Notes: generated from the sequence alone by a model not told the origin. A DNA stretch of 43,252 nucleotides from Synechococcales cyanobacterium bin59.metabat.ball.084 (GCA_013297675.1 JAAFHZ010000024.1:1-43252); one strand, 5' to 3'; shown: positions 25,448 to 34,286, counted from the first letter of the stretch. Numbers and translations are program-made.

Positions 25448-27961
25448 TTAATCAATATCTTCATCATCTTCTATGGAAAATTGAGTTTCATTTGCCAGAG
25501 TTACCTGTCGTTGAAATTCTTGACATTTACCCAGTGGATCAACATTTTTACCATATAGTGGGCTATTGGTTTCCCGGCAAGTAGAGCCATTAAAAGACAG
25601 GCAAGCGGCGCAGCAGTCAATTTCGGCAATTAAAGCTGGATCAATATCATGGGTCACTACACTAGCTGCCCGTAGCTCCAATACCCCTTTTTTGCTCCAT
25701 TGAGCTTGCAAAGTACCAGTAGTAGTTAATCTCTGCCAACGCGGATCAGCTAAAACCGGCTCGGGCACTCGTAGCCACATGCCATCATATTCGGCTTCTA
25801 CTTCCACCTCAAATTCTTGCAGGGCATCAACCCGAGCCAATTGCTGCATCGATAAATGCTCTGGTGGTACTCCAAAAGAAATAGTATCCCCCAGCTTAGG
25901 AATATGAATCCAATAGCGATCGCGTAAATCACCGGCATTTGATAACTGACGCAGGGCATAAGGTGAACCATGCACCAAAATCAAATGCTTGGGAGCCACC
26001 CGATGAATTACTTGAGTTAAGCCTACTCGATCGGCATGGGCAGACAAATTAAACTTGCGCACCTGACAGCGCACGGTCAACTTTGTACCATCTAACTCAA
26101 TCTCTGTCCCTGGCTCTAACCCCTGCAAGAGCCTGCCGGGTGACTCCTCATCGGTATAGCCCGAAATAAACACCGCCGCATTTTGGCGCTCTAACAAAAT
26201 CTTGCCATAGTACACGCTCGCTCCCCCAGACATCATCCCGGAGCTAGCGATAATTACCGAAGGCTTGGCCATAGCCAAGGGTCGCTCCCGAGGATTATCG
26301 ATGCAAATAATTGGAGGCGTAGCGCTAGCATCAAAGAATGGATCTTTTCTGCCAGTTTTAGCAAAATTGGCCACTGCTTTGGGCAGCAAAGTCAAATTAT
26401 CTTGAAAAACATTGGTGACTGGTCGCACCAAGCCATCTACATATACCGGAATTTTGAGACTATGAAACAGTGCGCTGGTGCGAATCGCTAAAATAATTTC
26501 TTGGGCGCGTCCTAGGGCAAACGCTGGAATTAACACATTGCCGCCCGCTTGCACTATTTCGGCGATCGCCTGCAACAGTTCACCTTCTTGGCTGCGCCGG
26601 GAAGGATGCACATCGCTGCCGTAAGTAGACTCAGTAATGAGCATTTCGGCTGGGGGCAAATCGGCTAGCTGTAAGCCATCGGTGGTGCGGCTAGAAGTGG
26701 TGTTGTAGTCGCCGGTATAAAGCAGTGATCGATCGCCGTATTCCAAATAAATACAAACAGCTCCCACAATATGACCAGCCGGAATAAACCGCACTTTTAA
26801 CCCCGGCAAAGGATAAAAATCTTCTAAAGTTTTTTGAGTTTGTAAATGAAACAAAGTGGCATAGAGATCGCTTTCATCAAATAGCGACTCAAAATCTTCG
26901 TTGAGTTCTTGCACTTTCAAGCAATCAGTGAGCATTACTTCGGCAATTTCTTTGGTGCCAAAGCTACAAATCATCGGAGTTGCCCCAAAGCGACGATGAA
27001 ATACGGGTAAAGCGCCGATATGGTCTTGGTGAGCGTGGGTAATTAGTATAAGGTTGGGATTTTTGATCAGATCAAATTCTGGTAATGGCTGGCTGCCCTT
27101 AGGGCGAGTGCCAGCATCTAAAATTACTTCGTAGGGACCAATTTCGACTCGAAAACAAGAAGCACCAATACTACGGGCAGCGCCAAGGGGGGTGACATGT
27201 AATCGTTCTTGTTGTTCATTCGCCAGGGGCAGCTCAGGAATTGTTTGCTGATAAGCAACTTCTGCTTCTTTGGTGCTGGCGTTGACCATGACCCGAGTGG
27301 TGATGGTACCGGTGGTGGCCAACCATTCCCAACGTCGCTTACGCACTGTAAGTTGAGACAACTGCCAATTGGCTTGACCGGTTGCTTGTAGCAGTGCCGC
27401 TTGGGCAATTTCGGCGAGTTCTGGAGTGCGTCGATCGAACTGTTTGTCATCCAGGCTCAGTAGTGGTTTTGGAGGCTTTTGCCCTCCACTGGGTGCCCCT
27501 GTGATGGCAGCAAGCTGTGCAGTTTGGATTTTGATGCGACCATTGATTAACTGAGCGCGGATAGTTATGGTGTCTGATTCTAGAGCATCAAATAAGTCGA
27601 TCGGAAAGTCGCTCACGGTAATTTTGATGCTAGAACCATCGGCTTGTTCGATCGCCACCAAAGCAGTCTTTTTCTTTTTGGCAACCTGGGTGACGCGACC
27701 GACAATATGCCAACCATCAGGCTCTGGAGTATTTACTTCTGCAACAATCTGTAAACGAGTTACTTCACCAGTGGAAGCAGTTTGAGGCAATACTTGCCAT
27801 TGGCAAGCTTGGGGCGATTCTTTGGCAATATTGCTGGCTCTAATGCAGGAGCCGTCGGGTAGATGCAGTTGAAACTTTTGCTCTCGATCGCGGGTGATGC
27901 GGCCAGTGACGATACCTAGGCAATGGTGATCCACATGGGGCTGATCGGTATTGATAGGCAT
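25448..27961 (-). CDS. Beta-CASP metallo-beta-lactamase-fold nuclease with N- and C-terminal extensions
   Basis: An 837-residue protein of the beta-CASP family, which cleaves RNA. The metallo-beta-lactamase motifs are THAHQDHIGALP (from residue 308), AGHIVGAVCIYLEYGDRS and YTGDYNT; the beta-CASP motifs are SGYTDEESPG, FNLSAHADRVGL and LVHGSP. The order matches the KOG1137/CPSF-like type rather than RNase J. Residues 1 to about 240 form an extension with two small beta-barrel-like segments (from GIVTGRITRDR and HIVGRVTQVAKK), perhaps nucleic-acid binding. The last about 60 residues hold a Cys cluster (CCAACLSFNGSTC, then GKCQEF), likely a metal site. It lies downstream of a PCP_red minigene on the same strand. 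The substrate is unknown. Confidence 0.9.
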   Translation of the reverse strand: MPINTDQPHVDHHCLGIVTGRITRDREQKFQLHLPDGSCIRASNIAKESPQACQWQVLPQTASTGEVTRLQIVAEVNTPEPDGWHIVGRVTQVAKKKKTALVAIEQADGSSIKITVSDFPIDLFDALESDTITIRAQLINGRIKIQTAQLAAITGAPSGGQKPPKPLLSLDDKQFDRRTPELAEIAQAALLQATGQANWQLSQLTVRKRRWEWLATTGTITTRVMVNASTKEAEVAYQQTIPELPLANEQQERLHVTPLGAARSIGASCFRVEIGPYEVILDAGTRPKGSQPLPEFDLIKNPNLILITHAHQDHIGALPVFHRRFGATPMICSFGTKEIAEVMLTDCLKVQELNEDFESLFDESDLYATLFHLQTQKTLEDFYPLPGLKVRFIPAGHIVGAVCIYLEYGDRSLLYTGDYNTTSSRTTDGLQLADLPPAEMLITESTYGSDVHPSRRSQEGELLQAIAEIVQAGGNVLIPAFALGRAQEIILAIRTSALFHSLKIPVYVDGLVRPVTNVFQDNLTLLPKAVANFAKTGRKDPFFDASATPPIICIDNPRERPLAMAKPSVIIASSGMMSGGASVYYGKILLERQNAAVFISGYTDEESPGRLLQGLEPGTEIELDGTKLTVRCQVRKFNLSAHADRVGLTQVIHRVAPKHLILVHGSPYALRQLSNAGDLRDRYWIHIPKLGDTISFGVPPEHLSMQQLARVDALQEFEVEVEAEYDGMWLRVPEPVLADPRWQRLTTTGTLQAQWSKKGVLELRAASVVTHDIDPALIAEIDCCAACLSFNGSTCRETNSPLYGKNVDPLGKCQEFQRQVTLANETQFSIEDDEDID

Positions 27962-28010
27962 GTGCTTTTGTGGTGAGATGTTGATGGATCTGGTTAATGG
28001 ATCTGGGAGT

Positions 28011-28166
28011 TTAGCCGAACTTGCTCTTAGCTTGCAAGTATATATCTACGTTGATTTCGGTTGCGCCCATTTCTTCAGCGAGTTTTTCGATTTTTTTGCG
28101 GGCGGCAGGGCGAACAAAAAAAGGGATTTCTTTCAGTTTGGCTTCGGCTTCAGCAGTCCAGTTCAT
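28011..28166 (-). CDS. Stand-alone PCP_red-domain protein (51 residues)
   Basis: A 51-residue frame from an ATG at 28166 to a TAA at 28011-28013. It starts MNWTAEAEAKLKEIPFFVRP and ends VDIYLQAKSKFG. The whole protein corresponds to the PCP_red domain, found at the C-terminus of the ChlB subunit of the light-independent protochlorophyllide reductase (WTPEAxxxLxxIPxFVR, then E-x-x-G-x-x-x-I-x-V). Cyanobacteria and other phototrophs also have it as a single small protein of unknown role. It lies 39 bases after the HDAC-type gene and 49 bases before the beta-CASP gene, all on the minus strand. The match is by memory but extends over the full length. Confidence 0.85.
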   Translation of the reverse strand: MNWTAEAEAKLKEIPFFVRPAARKKIEKLAEEMGATEINVDIYLQAKSKFG

Positions 28167-28205
28167 GATGTTTCTTTGGTAATATCTGGTATGTATTTTA
28201 GGGGA

Positions 28206-29123
28206 TTACAGTCGATATTGGCGATAGACTTCAGCAGCGGCACGGAATACCAAGGAATGTCGATCGACCAAGCTTCTTAAATCTGCCGCATAGCCACCAC
28301 CGATTGTATACACTACCGGGTAGCCGCCTTTGGCACAAGTACTTAGCACCTGCATATCTCGACAGAACAAACCCCGATCGGTCAAGGCCAATTTACCCAA
28401 TAAATCACCGCTATGGGGATCTACTCCGGCATCATAGACCACTAGGTCTGGCTGAAAATCTTTGAGCAGATCTGGCAGGTATCGATCGAGAGTTTGTAAA
28501 TATTCCCCGTCTTCCATGCCCTCGGCTAAGGGCACATCTAAATCGCTCTGCTGCTTAGTTCCCGGAAAATTCACCCCGCAGTGCATCGAAAAAGTGAACA
28601 CGTTGGGTTCATCCTGAAAAATTACCGCCGTGCCATCCCCTTGATGAACATCTAGATCCACAATCAGCACTCGCCGCACCAAACCCTGAGACATCAAAAC
28701 TTTAGTTGCCGTAGCCAGATCATTGAAAATACAAAACCCCGAACCGTAATCGGGAAAAGCATGATGAGTACCACCAGCCGAATTACCCGCCATACCATAT
28801 TCCAATGCCAACCTGGCCGCTAAAATCGTGCCACCCAAGGCAATCTCAGTGCGATGCACCAGTTCTTTACTCCAGGGCAAACCAATCCGCCGCATGGCCT
28901 TAGGATCGATCGAGCCATTTTGGTAAGACTGCACATATTCTGGGGTATGCACCAGCTCAATCCAGGCCGGAGGTGGTGCAACTGGTTGATAAACTCGCTG
29001 GGCACTCACTACTCCATCAGCCAACAACAAATCGTGCAGCATTCCAAACTTGGCCATCGGGAATCTGTGCCCCAAAGGTAGAGAAGTAACATAGTCGGGA
29101 TGATAAACCAACGGTGGAGACAT
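28206..29123 (-). CDS. Histone deacetylase-family amidohydrolase
   Basis: A 305-residue zinc deacetylase of the HDAC/acetylpolyamine amidohydrolase superfamily. Visible active-site features are the His pair at 120-121 in GGTHHAFPDYGSGFC, the zinc ligands D158 and H160 in VDLDVHQGDGT, D235 in GVDPHSGD and a late GGGYAADL tyrosine. All are intact, so it should be active. Bacterial members remove acetyl groups from polyamines, small amines or protein lysines; the substrate here is not predictable. The start MSPPLVYHPDYV is a normal family start. It heads a minus-strand run with the PCP_red and beta-CASP genes and diverges from the CyanoP gene with 50 bases between them. Confidence 0.93.
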   Translation of the reverse strand: MSPPLVYHPDYVTSLPLGHRFPMAKFGMLHDLLLADGVVSAQRVYQPVAPPPAWIELVHTPEYVQSYQNGSIDPKAMRRIGLPWSKELVHRTEIALGGTILAARLALEYGMAGNSAGGTHHAFPDYGSGFCIFNDLATATKVLMSQGLVRRVLIVDLDVHQGDGTAVIFQDEPNVFTFSMHCGVNFPGTKQQSDLDVPLAEGMEDGEYLQTLDRYLPDLLKDFQPDLVVYDAGVDPHSGDLLGKLALTDRGLFCRDMQVLSTCAKGGYPVVYTIGGGYAADLRSLVDRHSLVFRAAAEVYRQYRL

Positions 29124-29173
29124 GCAAAAAAGCTTATACTAACTCAAGGAATTATTTATTTACAAATCTACAG

Positions 29174-29716
29174 ATGCTTCGACGAATTGCCAAACTTTTA
29201 ATTATCCTGGCGATCGCCCTTCAGATCACCATTGCTCCCGCTGCTGCCGCCAGTTTAAAAGGCCATATTGATATCCCTGACGGCTACAAGTTTTTGTATC
29301 CTAATGGTTGGGTAGAGGTGCCAATTAAAAGTGCTGCTGACACCATTTATCACGACCTAATCGAACCAACTGAAAGCGTCAGCGTGGTAATTAGCCAAGT
29401 TCCTGGCAACAAGCAGTTAGTAGACTTAGGTACGCCCAGCGAAGTTGGTCAAAAATTGGGTCGCACGGCGATCGCCCCCGAAGGCTCTGGTCGCCAAGCT
29501 GAATTAACTAACGCAGAGTCTGCAGAAGTTCAAGGCAAAACCTACTATTACCTAGAATACTTGGTTAAAAATGGCGATCAAAAGCGTTATAACCTGGCCA
29601 GCGTGGTGGTTAGTCGCGGTAAATTATTCACCTGCAATGCCTCCACCACTTCCAAAAGATGGTCGCGCATGAAAAGTACTCTAGAAGAAATGATTCATTC
29701 CTTCAATGTCGCCTAA
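29174..29716 (+). CDS. CyanoP (PsbP-like) photosystem II assembly protein
   Basis: A 180-residue protein of the PsbP family. After a signal peptide (residues 1 to about 26, [16 protein letters not shown]) comes the PsbP fold: [15 protein letters not shown], then [19 protein letters not shown], the long stretch ending [19 protein letters not shown] and the C-terminal [12 protein letters not shown]. Cyanobacterial CyanoP acts early in photosystem II assembly on the lumenal side. Its best-known representatives are lipoproteins with a Cys after the signal; this one has no lipobox Cys. The ATG at 29174 is preferred; a GTG at 29114 would add 20 residues before the signal and is implausible. Its end overlaps the Maf gene by 11 bases. 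Confidence 0.9.
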   Translation: MLRRIAKLLIILAIALQITIAPAAAASLKGHIDIPDGYKFLYPNGWVEVPIKSAADTIYHDLIEPTESVSVVISQVPGNKQLVDLGTPSEVGQKLGRTAIAPEGSGRQAELTNAESAEVQGKTYYYLEYLVKNGDQKRYNLASVVVSRGKLFTCNASTTSKRWSRMKSTLEEMIHSFNVA

Positions 29717-30299
29717 TCTTCCCCCTTTAGTATTAGCTTCGGCCTCGGCTGCCCGCCGCCGGATTTTAAAATCCGTCGGCATCGAGCCGATTATCGAAAT
29801 CAGCGATTTTGATGAAGACAGTATTCAGATTGCAGAACCTCAAAAGCTGGTGACAGCCTTGGCTCTGGCCAAAGCCAGCACAGTAGCCGATCGATTGCGC
29901 TACGACCACTGTATCGTTTTGGGCTGTGATTCGATCTTGTGGTTCGATGGCCAAATTCAAGGCAAACCACCCAATGCTCACACGGCGATCGAACGTTGGC
30001 AAAAGATGCGCGGATCAAGCGGTGCAATTTATACCGGTCATGCTACGATCGATCTCCAAAAGCAGCGAACTATTGTGCGCTGTGGTATTACCAAGGTCTA
30101 TTTTGCTCAAGTGACCGATCGACAAATTGCGGCCTATGTGTCTACTGGAGAACCGCTGAAGTGTGCTGGAGCTTTTGCCTTAGAAGGCATTGGTGGTATG
30201 TTTATCGAAAAAATCGAGGGCTGCCATACGAATGTGATCGGACTGAGTTTGCCATTGGTTCGATCAATGTTCACAGAACTTGGCTATGAAGTTATCTAA
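29706..30299 (+). CDS. Maf-like nucleotide pyrophosphatase
   Basis: A 197-residue protein of the Maf family, house-cleaning nucleoside triphosphate pyrophosphatases that hydrolyse non-canonical or modified NTPs. The start [17 protein letters not shown] is the family's signature (usually LILASxSPRRRELL). The catalytic Asp lies in [18 protein letters not shown], and the later [13 protein letters not shown] is also conserved. The substrate subclass cannot be fixed, though the DS after GC is unlike the usual ADT. The ATG at 29706 overlaps the end of the CyanoP gene by 11 bases, pairing it with a photosynthesis gene. The end is 27 bases before the next gene. Confidence 0.92.
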   Translation: MSPNLPPLVLASASAARRRILKSVGIEPIIEISDFDEDSIQIAEPQKLVTALALAKASTVADRLRYDHCIVLGCDSILWFDGQIQGKPPNAHTAIERWQKMRGSSGAIYTGHATIDLQKQRTIVRCGITKVYFAQVTDRQIAAYVSTGEPLKCAGAFALEGIGGMFIEKIEGCHTNVIGLSLPLVRSMFTELGYEVI

Positions 30300-30326
30300 C
30301 GTAGACAGCGGCTGCTGTTCATTCCT

Positions 30327-31760
30327 ATGAATCTCAATCAAGAATTTCATGCCCACTTGCAAGCAGGTCGCTTAACAGATGCGATCTCCTTAGTCGTGGG
30401 TCAGTTAGTAGAACTAAAAATTACTACCAAGGCTAGCTCTGGCCGCTTACATACCACCGTAGACTTATTAAATGGCCAAATTACCAATACGGTAGATCCC
30501 GCTTTTTTTAGTGACAAGGCTTCTCAGAAACTATTAGACTTCCACACCAACCAAATTGCCGCAACTTCTCAAGTCGTGCGGGAACAATTGCGCAGCCTGC
30601 AAGAATTGTTACAGGCTCTAACTCCCCCAGAAGTATCTCAAGAAAACATTAAACTAATTGCGATTACTGAAGGTGCCGAACCAGTGAACACCTTAGCTAC
30701 ACCCGCCATTATTAGCGCTCAAACCAGTGATACTCTCCCAGTTACTTTGACCGAGACTTTTCTATCCATCCCAGAGACATCTCCTGAGATAGTAGCCCCT
30801 GAACCCGTAGCTCAGCCGGAACCACCGGTAGCTAAAATCCCTGAATCCGTAGCTCAGGCGAAACAACCGGTAGCTAAAGTTCCTGAACCCTTAGCTCAGC
30901 CGGAACCACCAGTAGCTAAAGTACCTAAACCCACAGCTCAGCAGGAACCACCGGTTGCGAAAGTTCCTGAGCGTCACCAGATCTCCGAGCCAGAAGATGA
31001 TTTTGACATCACTGCTGCTGACTTAGAACCATTATCTGCAAAATCCTCAGTCAATGATCGCTTTGCTCCCGTAGCATCTTGGTCTGAAGCAGAACATGTC
31101 AAACTTCCAGAATCTCCACCTGCTGTTAAGCCAGAGTCACGAGCAGGTATCGCTAGTGGTTTAGCGGCAGCCTTGGCTCAAACTAGCGCCCTCGATCCAT
31201 CTGAGGCGGCAGCTATTCCCAACAAATTTGATCAAGCCCTGCGATCGGCTGGCGTGCGTTCAACCCCCGAAGAAGATCCCCACCCTTTTGCTACCAGCAA
31301 ATCTGTGATCGAACCAATCATTAATCAGCCGATTAACAAGTTAGGGACTGACAAGTTAGAGATTGACAAGCCAGTAATTGATCAGCCGACAGAACCGATT
31401 CCGCGCCAAGAACTCATCGATTTGCTCCGGGAATCGGAAGATGATTGGGATGAATGGCTGTTGGAAGAAGATAGTATCCTTTCTGAACTATCTGATGTCA
31501 CCAAAGACAAGCTGCCAGATCTGGAATCTCATTGGTTATCTGCAGGGGAATCTGGAGCTACTAACAGCTCGGTATCGGTTAAATCTTCCCCTGCAGAATG
31601 GGAAGAGTTTATGCCAGAATATCCTGAAGTCAACACAGTAGCTAGTAAAAACCAAGCCAATGTGGAGCGCTTTCGCCAAAACTTAGTCAATGACCCACAG
31701 TTAATGAGCGAACTCTTAGCCGAACTAGATGATTTAGAAGAAGGTAAGTCTAAGCTTTAG
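30327..31760 (+). CDS. Hypothetical Pro/Glu-repeat protein with acidic C-terminus
   Basis: A 477-residue protein of three parts. Residues 1 to about 100 look folded and helical (NQEFHAHLQAGRLTDAISLV, TVDLLNGQITNTVDPAFF). Residues 159-214 are four copies of a 14-residue repeat of the form E-P-x-A-Q-P-E-P-P-V-A-K-x-P, an extended, flexible rod. Residues 215-477 are acidic and low-complexity with some Trp (DDWDEWLLEEDSI). No signal peptide or membrane span is visible. I do not recognise the family. The layout is typical of a tether or scaffold protein. The gene follows the Maf gene by 27 bases and overlaps the convergent coaE end by 11 bases. Confidence 0.7.
   Translation: MNLNQEFHAHLQAGRLTDAISLVVGQLVELKITTKASSGRLHTTVDLLNGQITNTVDPAFFSDKASQKLLDFHTNQIAATSQVVREQLRSLQELLQALTPPEVSQENIKLIAITEGAEPVNTLATPAIISAQTSDTLPVTLTETFLSIPETSPEIVAPEPVAQPEPPVAKIPESVAQAKQPVAKVPEPLAQPEPPVAKVPKPTAQQEPPVAKVPERHQISEPEDDFDITAADLEPLSAKSSVNDRFAPVASWSEAEHVKLPESPPAVKPESRAGIASGLAAALAQTSALDPSEAAAIPNKFDQALRSAGVRSTPEEDPHPFATSKSVIEPIINQPINKLGTDKLEIDKPVIDQPTEPIPRQELIDLLRESEDDWDEWLLEEDSILSELSDVTKDKLPDLESHWLSAGESGATNSSVSVKSSPAEWEEFMPEYPEVNTVASKNQANVERFRQNLVNDPQLMSELLAELDDLEEGKSKL
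30801..30968 (+). repeat. Four tandem 42-bp repeats in the Pro/Glu-repeat gene
   Basis: Four in-frame units of 14 codons read EPVAQPEPPVAKIP, ESVAQAKQPVAKVP, EPLAQPEPPVAKVP and KPTAQQEPPVAKVP. The third and first units are the closest in DNA. Copy number may vary between strains. Confidence 0.9.
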
Positions 31761-32322
31761 CAATAATTTGTGCAATCAAGTCAGCGGTGGTGCCAGAATT
31801 ATCTAGCACCACATCTGCTAGGCGTACTTTAGCAGCCAAAGGCATTTGACTCTTAATTCTGGCCTGAGCTTGCTGAAGAGTGAGCCGGTTACGATTTTGG
31901 AGCCGATCGAGCTGCTGTTGAGGACTGCAAGTTACCACCCAAACTTCGCTGACCATTTTTTGTAAATTGGCTTCAAACAGCAACGGAATCACCGCTACTG
32001 CGGTATCGGTGATTTTAGCTAAATCTTGGGCAAAACACTGCCGCACATAAGGATGAATGATCGATTCTAGCCATTGTCGCTCGTTAGCATAGGTGAAAAT
32101 AATCTCCCCTAACTTGGCGCGGTTTAAGGTGCCATCGGTCAATAAAACCTCTGATCCATACCGATCGATGATCGCCGCTGCGCCAGCAGTTCCGGGCAGC
32201 ACCGCTGCTCGGGAATAAATATCTGCATCAAAGACCGGCCAAAAATATTCCTGAGCCAAATAATCTGACACCGTACTCTTACCAGTGGCAATGCCCCCAG
32301 TGAGTCCAATCACCCGCGCCAA
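31750..32322 (-). CDS. coaE: Dephospho-CoA kinase
   Basis: A 190-residue kinase catalysing the last step of coenzyme A synthesis (phosphorylating the 3'-hydroxyl of dephospho-CoA). The P-loop GGIATGKS (residues 9-16), the DADIYSRAAVLPGTAG motif that follows, and VIPLLFEANL fit the family. The start codon is TTG at 32322 (MARVIGLTGG); there is no ATG in this stretch. A GAGGTGG sequence lies about 8 bases before it, supporting the TTG. A GTG three codons later is the alternative. The upstream gene's TAA is immediately adjacent, so translation is probably coupled. The C-terminus converges with and overlaps the repeat-protein gene. Confidence 0.94.
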   Translation of the reverse strand: MARVIGLTGGIATGKSTVSDYLAQEYFWPVFDADIYSRAAVLPGTAGAAAIIDRYGSEVLLTDGTLNRAKLGEIIFTYANERQWLESIIHPYVRQCFAQDLAKITDTAVAVIPLLFEANLQKMVSEVWVVTCSPQQQLDRLQNRNRLTLQQAQARIKSQMPLAAKVRLADVVLDNSGTTADLIAQIIAKA

Positions 32323-32850
32323 TTAAGTTGCCACCTCAGACACTTCAATCACTCGACCTGTATAATCTTTCACCAAAAAGTTCAAAGGCTTTTCACCACG
32401 AATCTTGTGCTGCACGCCTCGGCTTTGAATGCGCAGCAAAATCATTTCTAAGCACTCTCGATCGAAGCACACATGCCGATCGCGTTCTCGTTCACCCAGG
32501 CTAGCACCAGTGACAACATGAAGCTGGGTATTTTTCTTGAGCTGATACCACAAGCCATCTGAGGGTCGATTGCCGCGCACTGCCGCCCGCCCCATTGGTG
32601 CCGCCAAATAAATTGGATCGATGCCTGCTGCCCCAATAGTCTGCTCGTAATCGTAGTAATAGTGCAACGGCACATCGGCCACCGACATATTGAGTACCCC
32701 CTCATACAAATCTCGGGCAGACTGTAAATCGGAGACCATTAAGGTATGAACTTTAGGAGCACTGGTCAAAAACATCCACATGGCTACTGCGTAAGCAGCC
32801 AGGAGCATGACCATGATGCCTTGGGTAGAAAGCAGACTATCAAGCGGCAT
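32323..32850 (-). CDS. VOC/glyoxalase-like protein with N-terminal membrane anchor
   Basis: A 175-residue protein. Residues about 10-30 (GIMVMLLAAYAVAMWMFLTS) form a hydrophobic anchor. The rest matches the vicinal-oxygen-chelate fold: KVHTLMVSDLQSARDLYEGV is a typical first beta-alpha-beta unit, then HYYYDYEQ, and near the end HKIRGEKPLNFLVKDYTGRV, ending IEVSEV. The family includes glyoxalases and ring-cleaving dioxygenases, but I cannot name a substrate. The conserved pattern suggests a cyanobacterial membrane-linked VOC family. It lies directly upstream of coaE with no gap between its stop and the coaE start. Confidence 0.7.
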   Translation of the reverse strand: MPLDSLLSTQGIMVMLLAAYAVAMWMFLTSAPKVHTLMVSDLQSARDLYEGVLNMSVADVPLHYYYDYEQTIGAAGIDPIYLAAPMGRAAVRGNRPSDGLWYQLKKNTQLHVVTGASLGERERDRHVCFDRECLEMILLRIQSRGVQHKIRGEKPLNFLVKDYTGRVIEVSEVAT

Positions 32851-32948
32851 AGATTTCTGGGTGAAGGTCTAAGTACTACTCAGTATATATCGCTTTATTA
32901 TCCAGGACTGGCAAAGGGCAATCTGTCTTAAGTTTGCAGGAGCCAATT

Positions 32949-34163
32949 CTAGCTAACCTGTTGAATAATATATTTATTCATGATCGAGAAAATCTTTTGC
33001 TGGCTCAGGGGCTTAGTCACATAGTCCACTGAACTACTGCGTAATCGATCGAGCAGGCTATCACTTTTGCTCAATACGACGATGGGGGTGTTTCTGAACT
33101 TGGTAGTCCGTCGCAGTCGCTCACAAAAGTCTTGAGTGTTAAAGGTTGCCGAAACATTGTCTAACAAAATTAGATCTGGAGAGCATTTCAAAAAGGCAAT
33201 AAAGGCTTCAGTAGATTCTTTGAGGTTTAAGTACTCATGTCCAGCTTTTTCCATCACATTTTGAATCGCCGAAGACTCCGAAGAGTTCCGGGAAATATGA
33301 GCAATTAGCTTTCTGCTGAACAAAGCTGAGGTTAAAGAGTAATCAATAAAAAAGTCTGTGACACCTACTTCTTTAATTTCGGTACTCAGACTCTTCTCAA
33401 TTAGCTCAATGTCAGTTGTCCGGCGCAGCGACAACGCATTTTTTTTGCAGAGGCCGAGCAAAGATTTAGCTAAAATTTTGATATCTTCATCTATTTTAAT
33501 TGCGATATCTCGAAGCGTCCGATCTTCTTCTAGCAACAAGATGAGTTTTTGATAGGTTTTGATTGGTAGCGTATTTTGGAGCAAATCCATATCATCAATC
33601 TTTGGTGATAAATGAGGAGAGTATTTGATCAAGCCCCCAGAATGCCAAGATTTGAACTGGGCAAGGGCATTTTCTACTACTATGTCTGGCTTCATCATAA
33701 TAGCCGGAACATTGGAGTCTTGCAGCAAATCACTTTCTAGAATATAAGATAGCTGTGGTTTATGAGCAATATTAGCAATTGTCTCATAGTGCAAAATGTC
33801 AAAGATAACTTCGATTAAGCTACCCATTAAAATTCCTTCAGCCTGTTCTCGATCGAGATAGCGGTTAGCCAGTAAGTCGCCGATCGCACAAAAGCTTAAG
33901 TTGTTAATACTGAGGGAAGTAAGCACATTGTGTTCTATTTGTTCGGGCAACTCAATGCGCTGCTCTGAAAATTGCCGCCGGAGACGGCGCAGGGGATGAA
34001 CACCAGCACTGTCACCGATTAATCTTCCTCGGTAGAAGAAGATATTCCAACAATGTCCTTCTAGAGTATCAACGCTATCACCGTTGAGGTTGATAGCGCA
34101 AAGTTTGCCAGTGAAGCGCTTGTCGCGGCAAAATTTAAGCTGGTCGAGAATTCCTGATGGCAT
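32949..34163 (-). CDS. PATAN-domain response regulator (PatA-type)
   Basis: A 404-residue protein. The N-terminal part (residues 1 to about 260) is a PATAN domain (DUF4388-type), recognisable by MPSGILDQLKFCRDKRFTGK and WNIFFYRGRLIGDSAG. The C-terminal about 125 residues are a receiver domain. Its candidate phosphoacceptor is the Asp of DLILLDN, with the Ser of PIVVLSKSD and the Lys of YVTKPLS downstream. The usual Asp pair near the start of the receiver is reduced to FIDYS, so phosphorylation may be weakened. PATAN-REC proteins act in phototaxis and cell differentiation in cyanobacteria. The gene stands alone with 98 bases to the VOC gene and 123 to DUF3531, on the same strand. Confidence 0.82.
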   Translation of the reverse strand: MPSGILDQLKFCRDKRFTGKLCAINLNGDSVDTLEGHCWNIFFYRGRLIGDSAGVHPLRRLRRQFSEQRIELPEQIEHNVLTSLSINNLSFCAIGDLLANRYLDREQAEGILMGSLIEVIFDILHYETIANIAHKPQLSYILESDLLQDSNVPAIMMKPDIVVENALAQFKSWHSGGLIKYSPHLSPKIDDMDLLQNTLPIKTYQKLILLLEEDRTLRDIAIKIDEDIKILAKSLLGLCKKNALSLRRTTDIELIEKSLSTEIKEVGVTDFFIDYSLTSALFSRKLIAHISRNSSESSAIQNVMEKAGHEYLNLKESTEAFIAFLKCSPDLILLDNVSATFNTQDFCERLRRTTKFRNTPIVVLSKSDSLLDRLRSSSVDYVTKPLSQQKIFSIMNKYIIQQVS

Positions 34164-34286
34164 GGCAGTTGCTTGTGTAATCTGAAGGATGATGGCACTA
34201 GTCCGAATCTAACACTGTGCAAATTTGCCCTGAATCCGGGAAAACACGGATCTTTGTGACATGGATTTCAACTGCTTCAGTAGATT

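Noticed and set aside
27951-28280. Plus-strand 109-residue frame across the PCP_red gene
   Set aside because: Antisense to a short gene with a clear family match; composition is Phe/Cys-rich and unlike a real protein.
29114-29173. Upstream GTG extension of the CyanoP gene
   Set aside because: It would put 20 hydrophilic residues before a good signal peptide and overlap the divergent gene start; the ATG at 29174 is far better.
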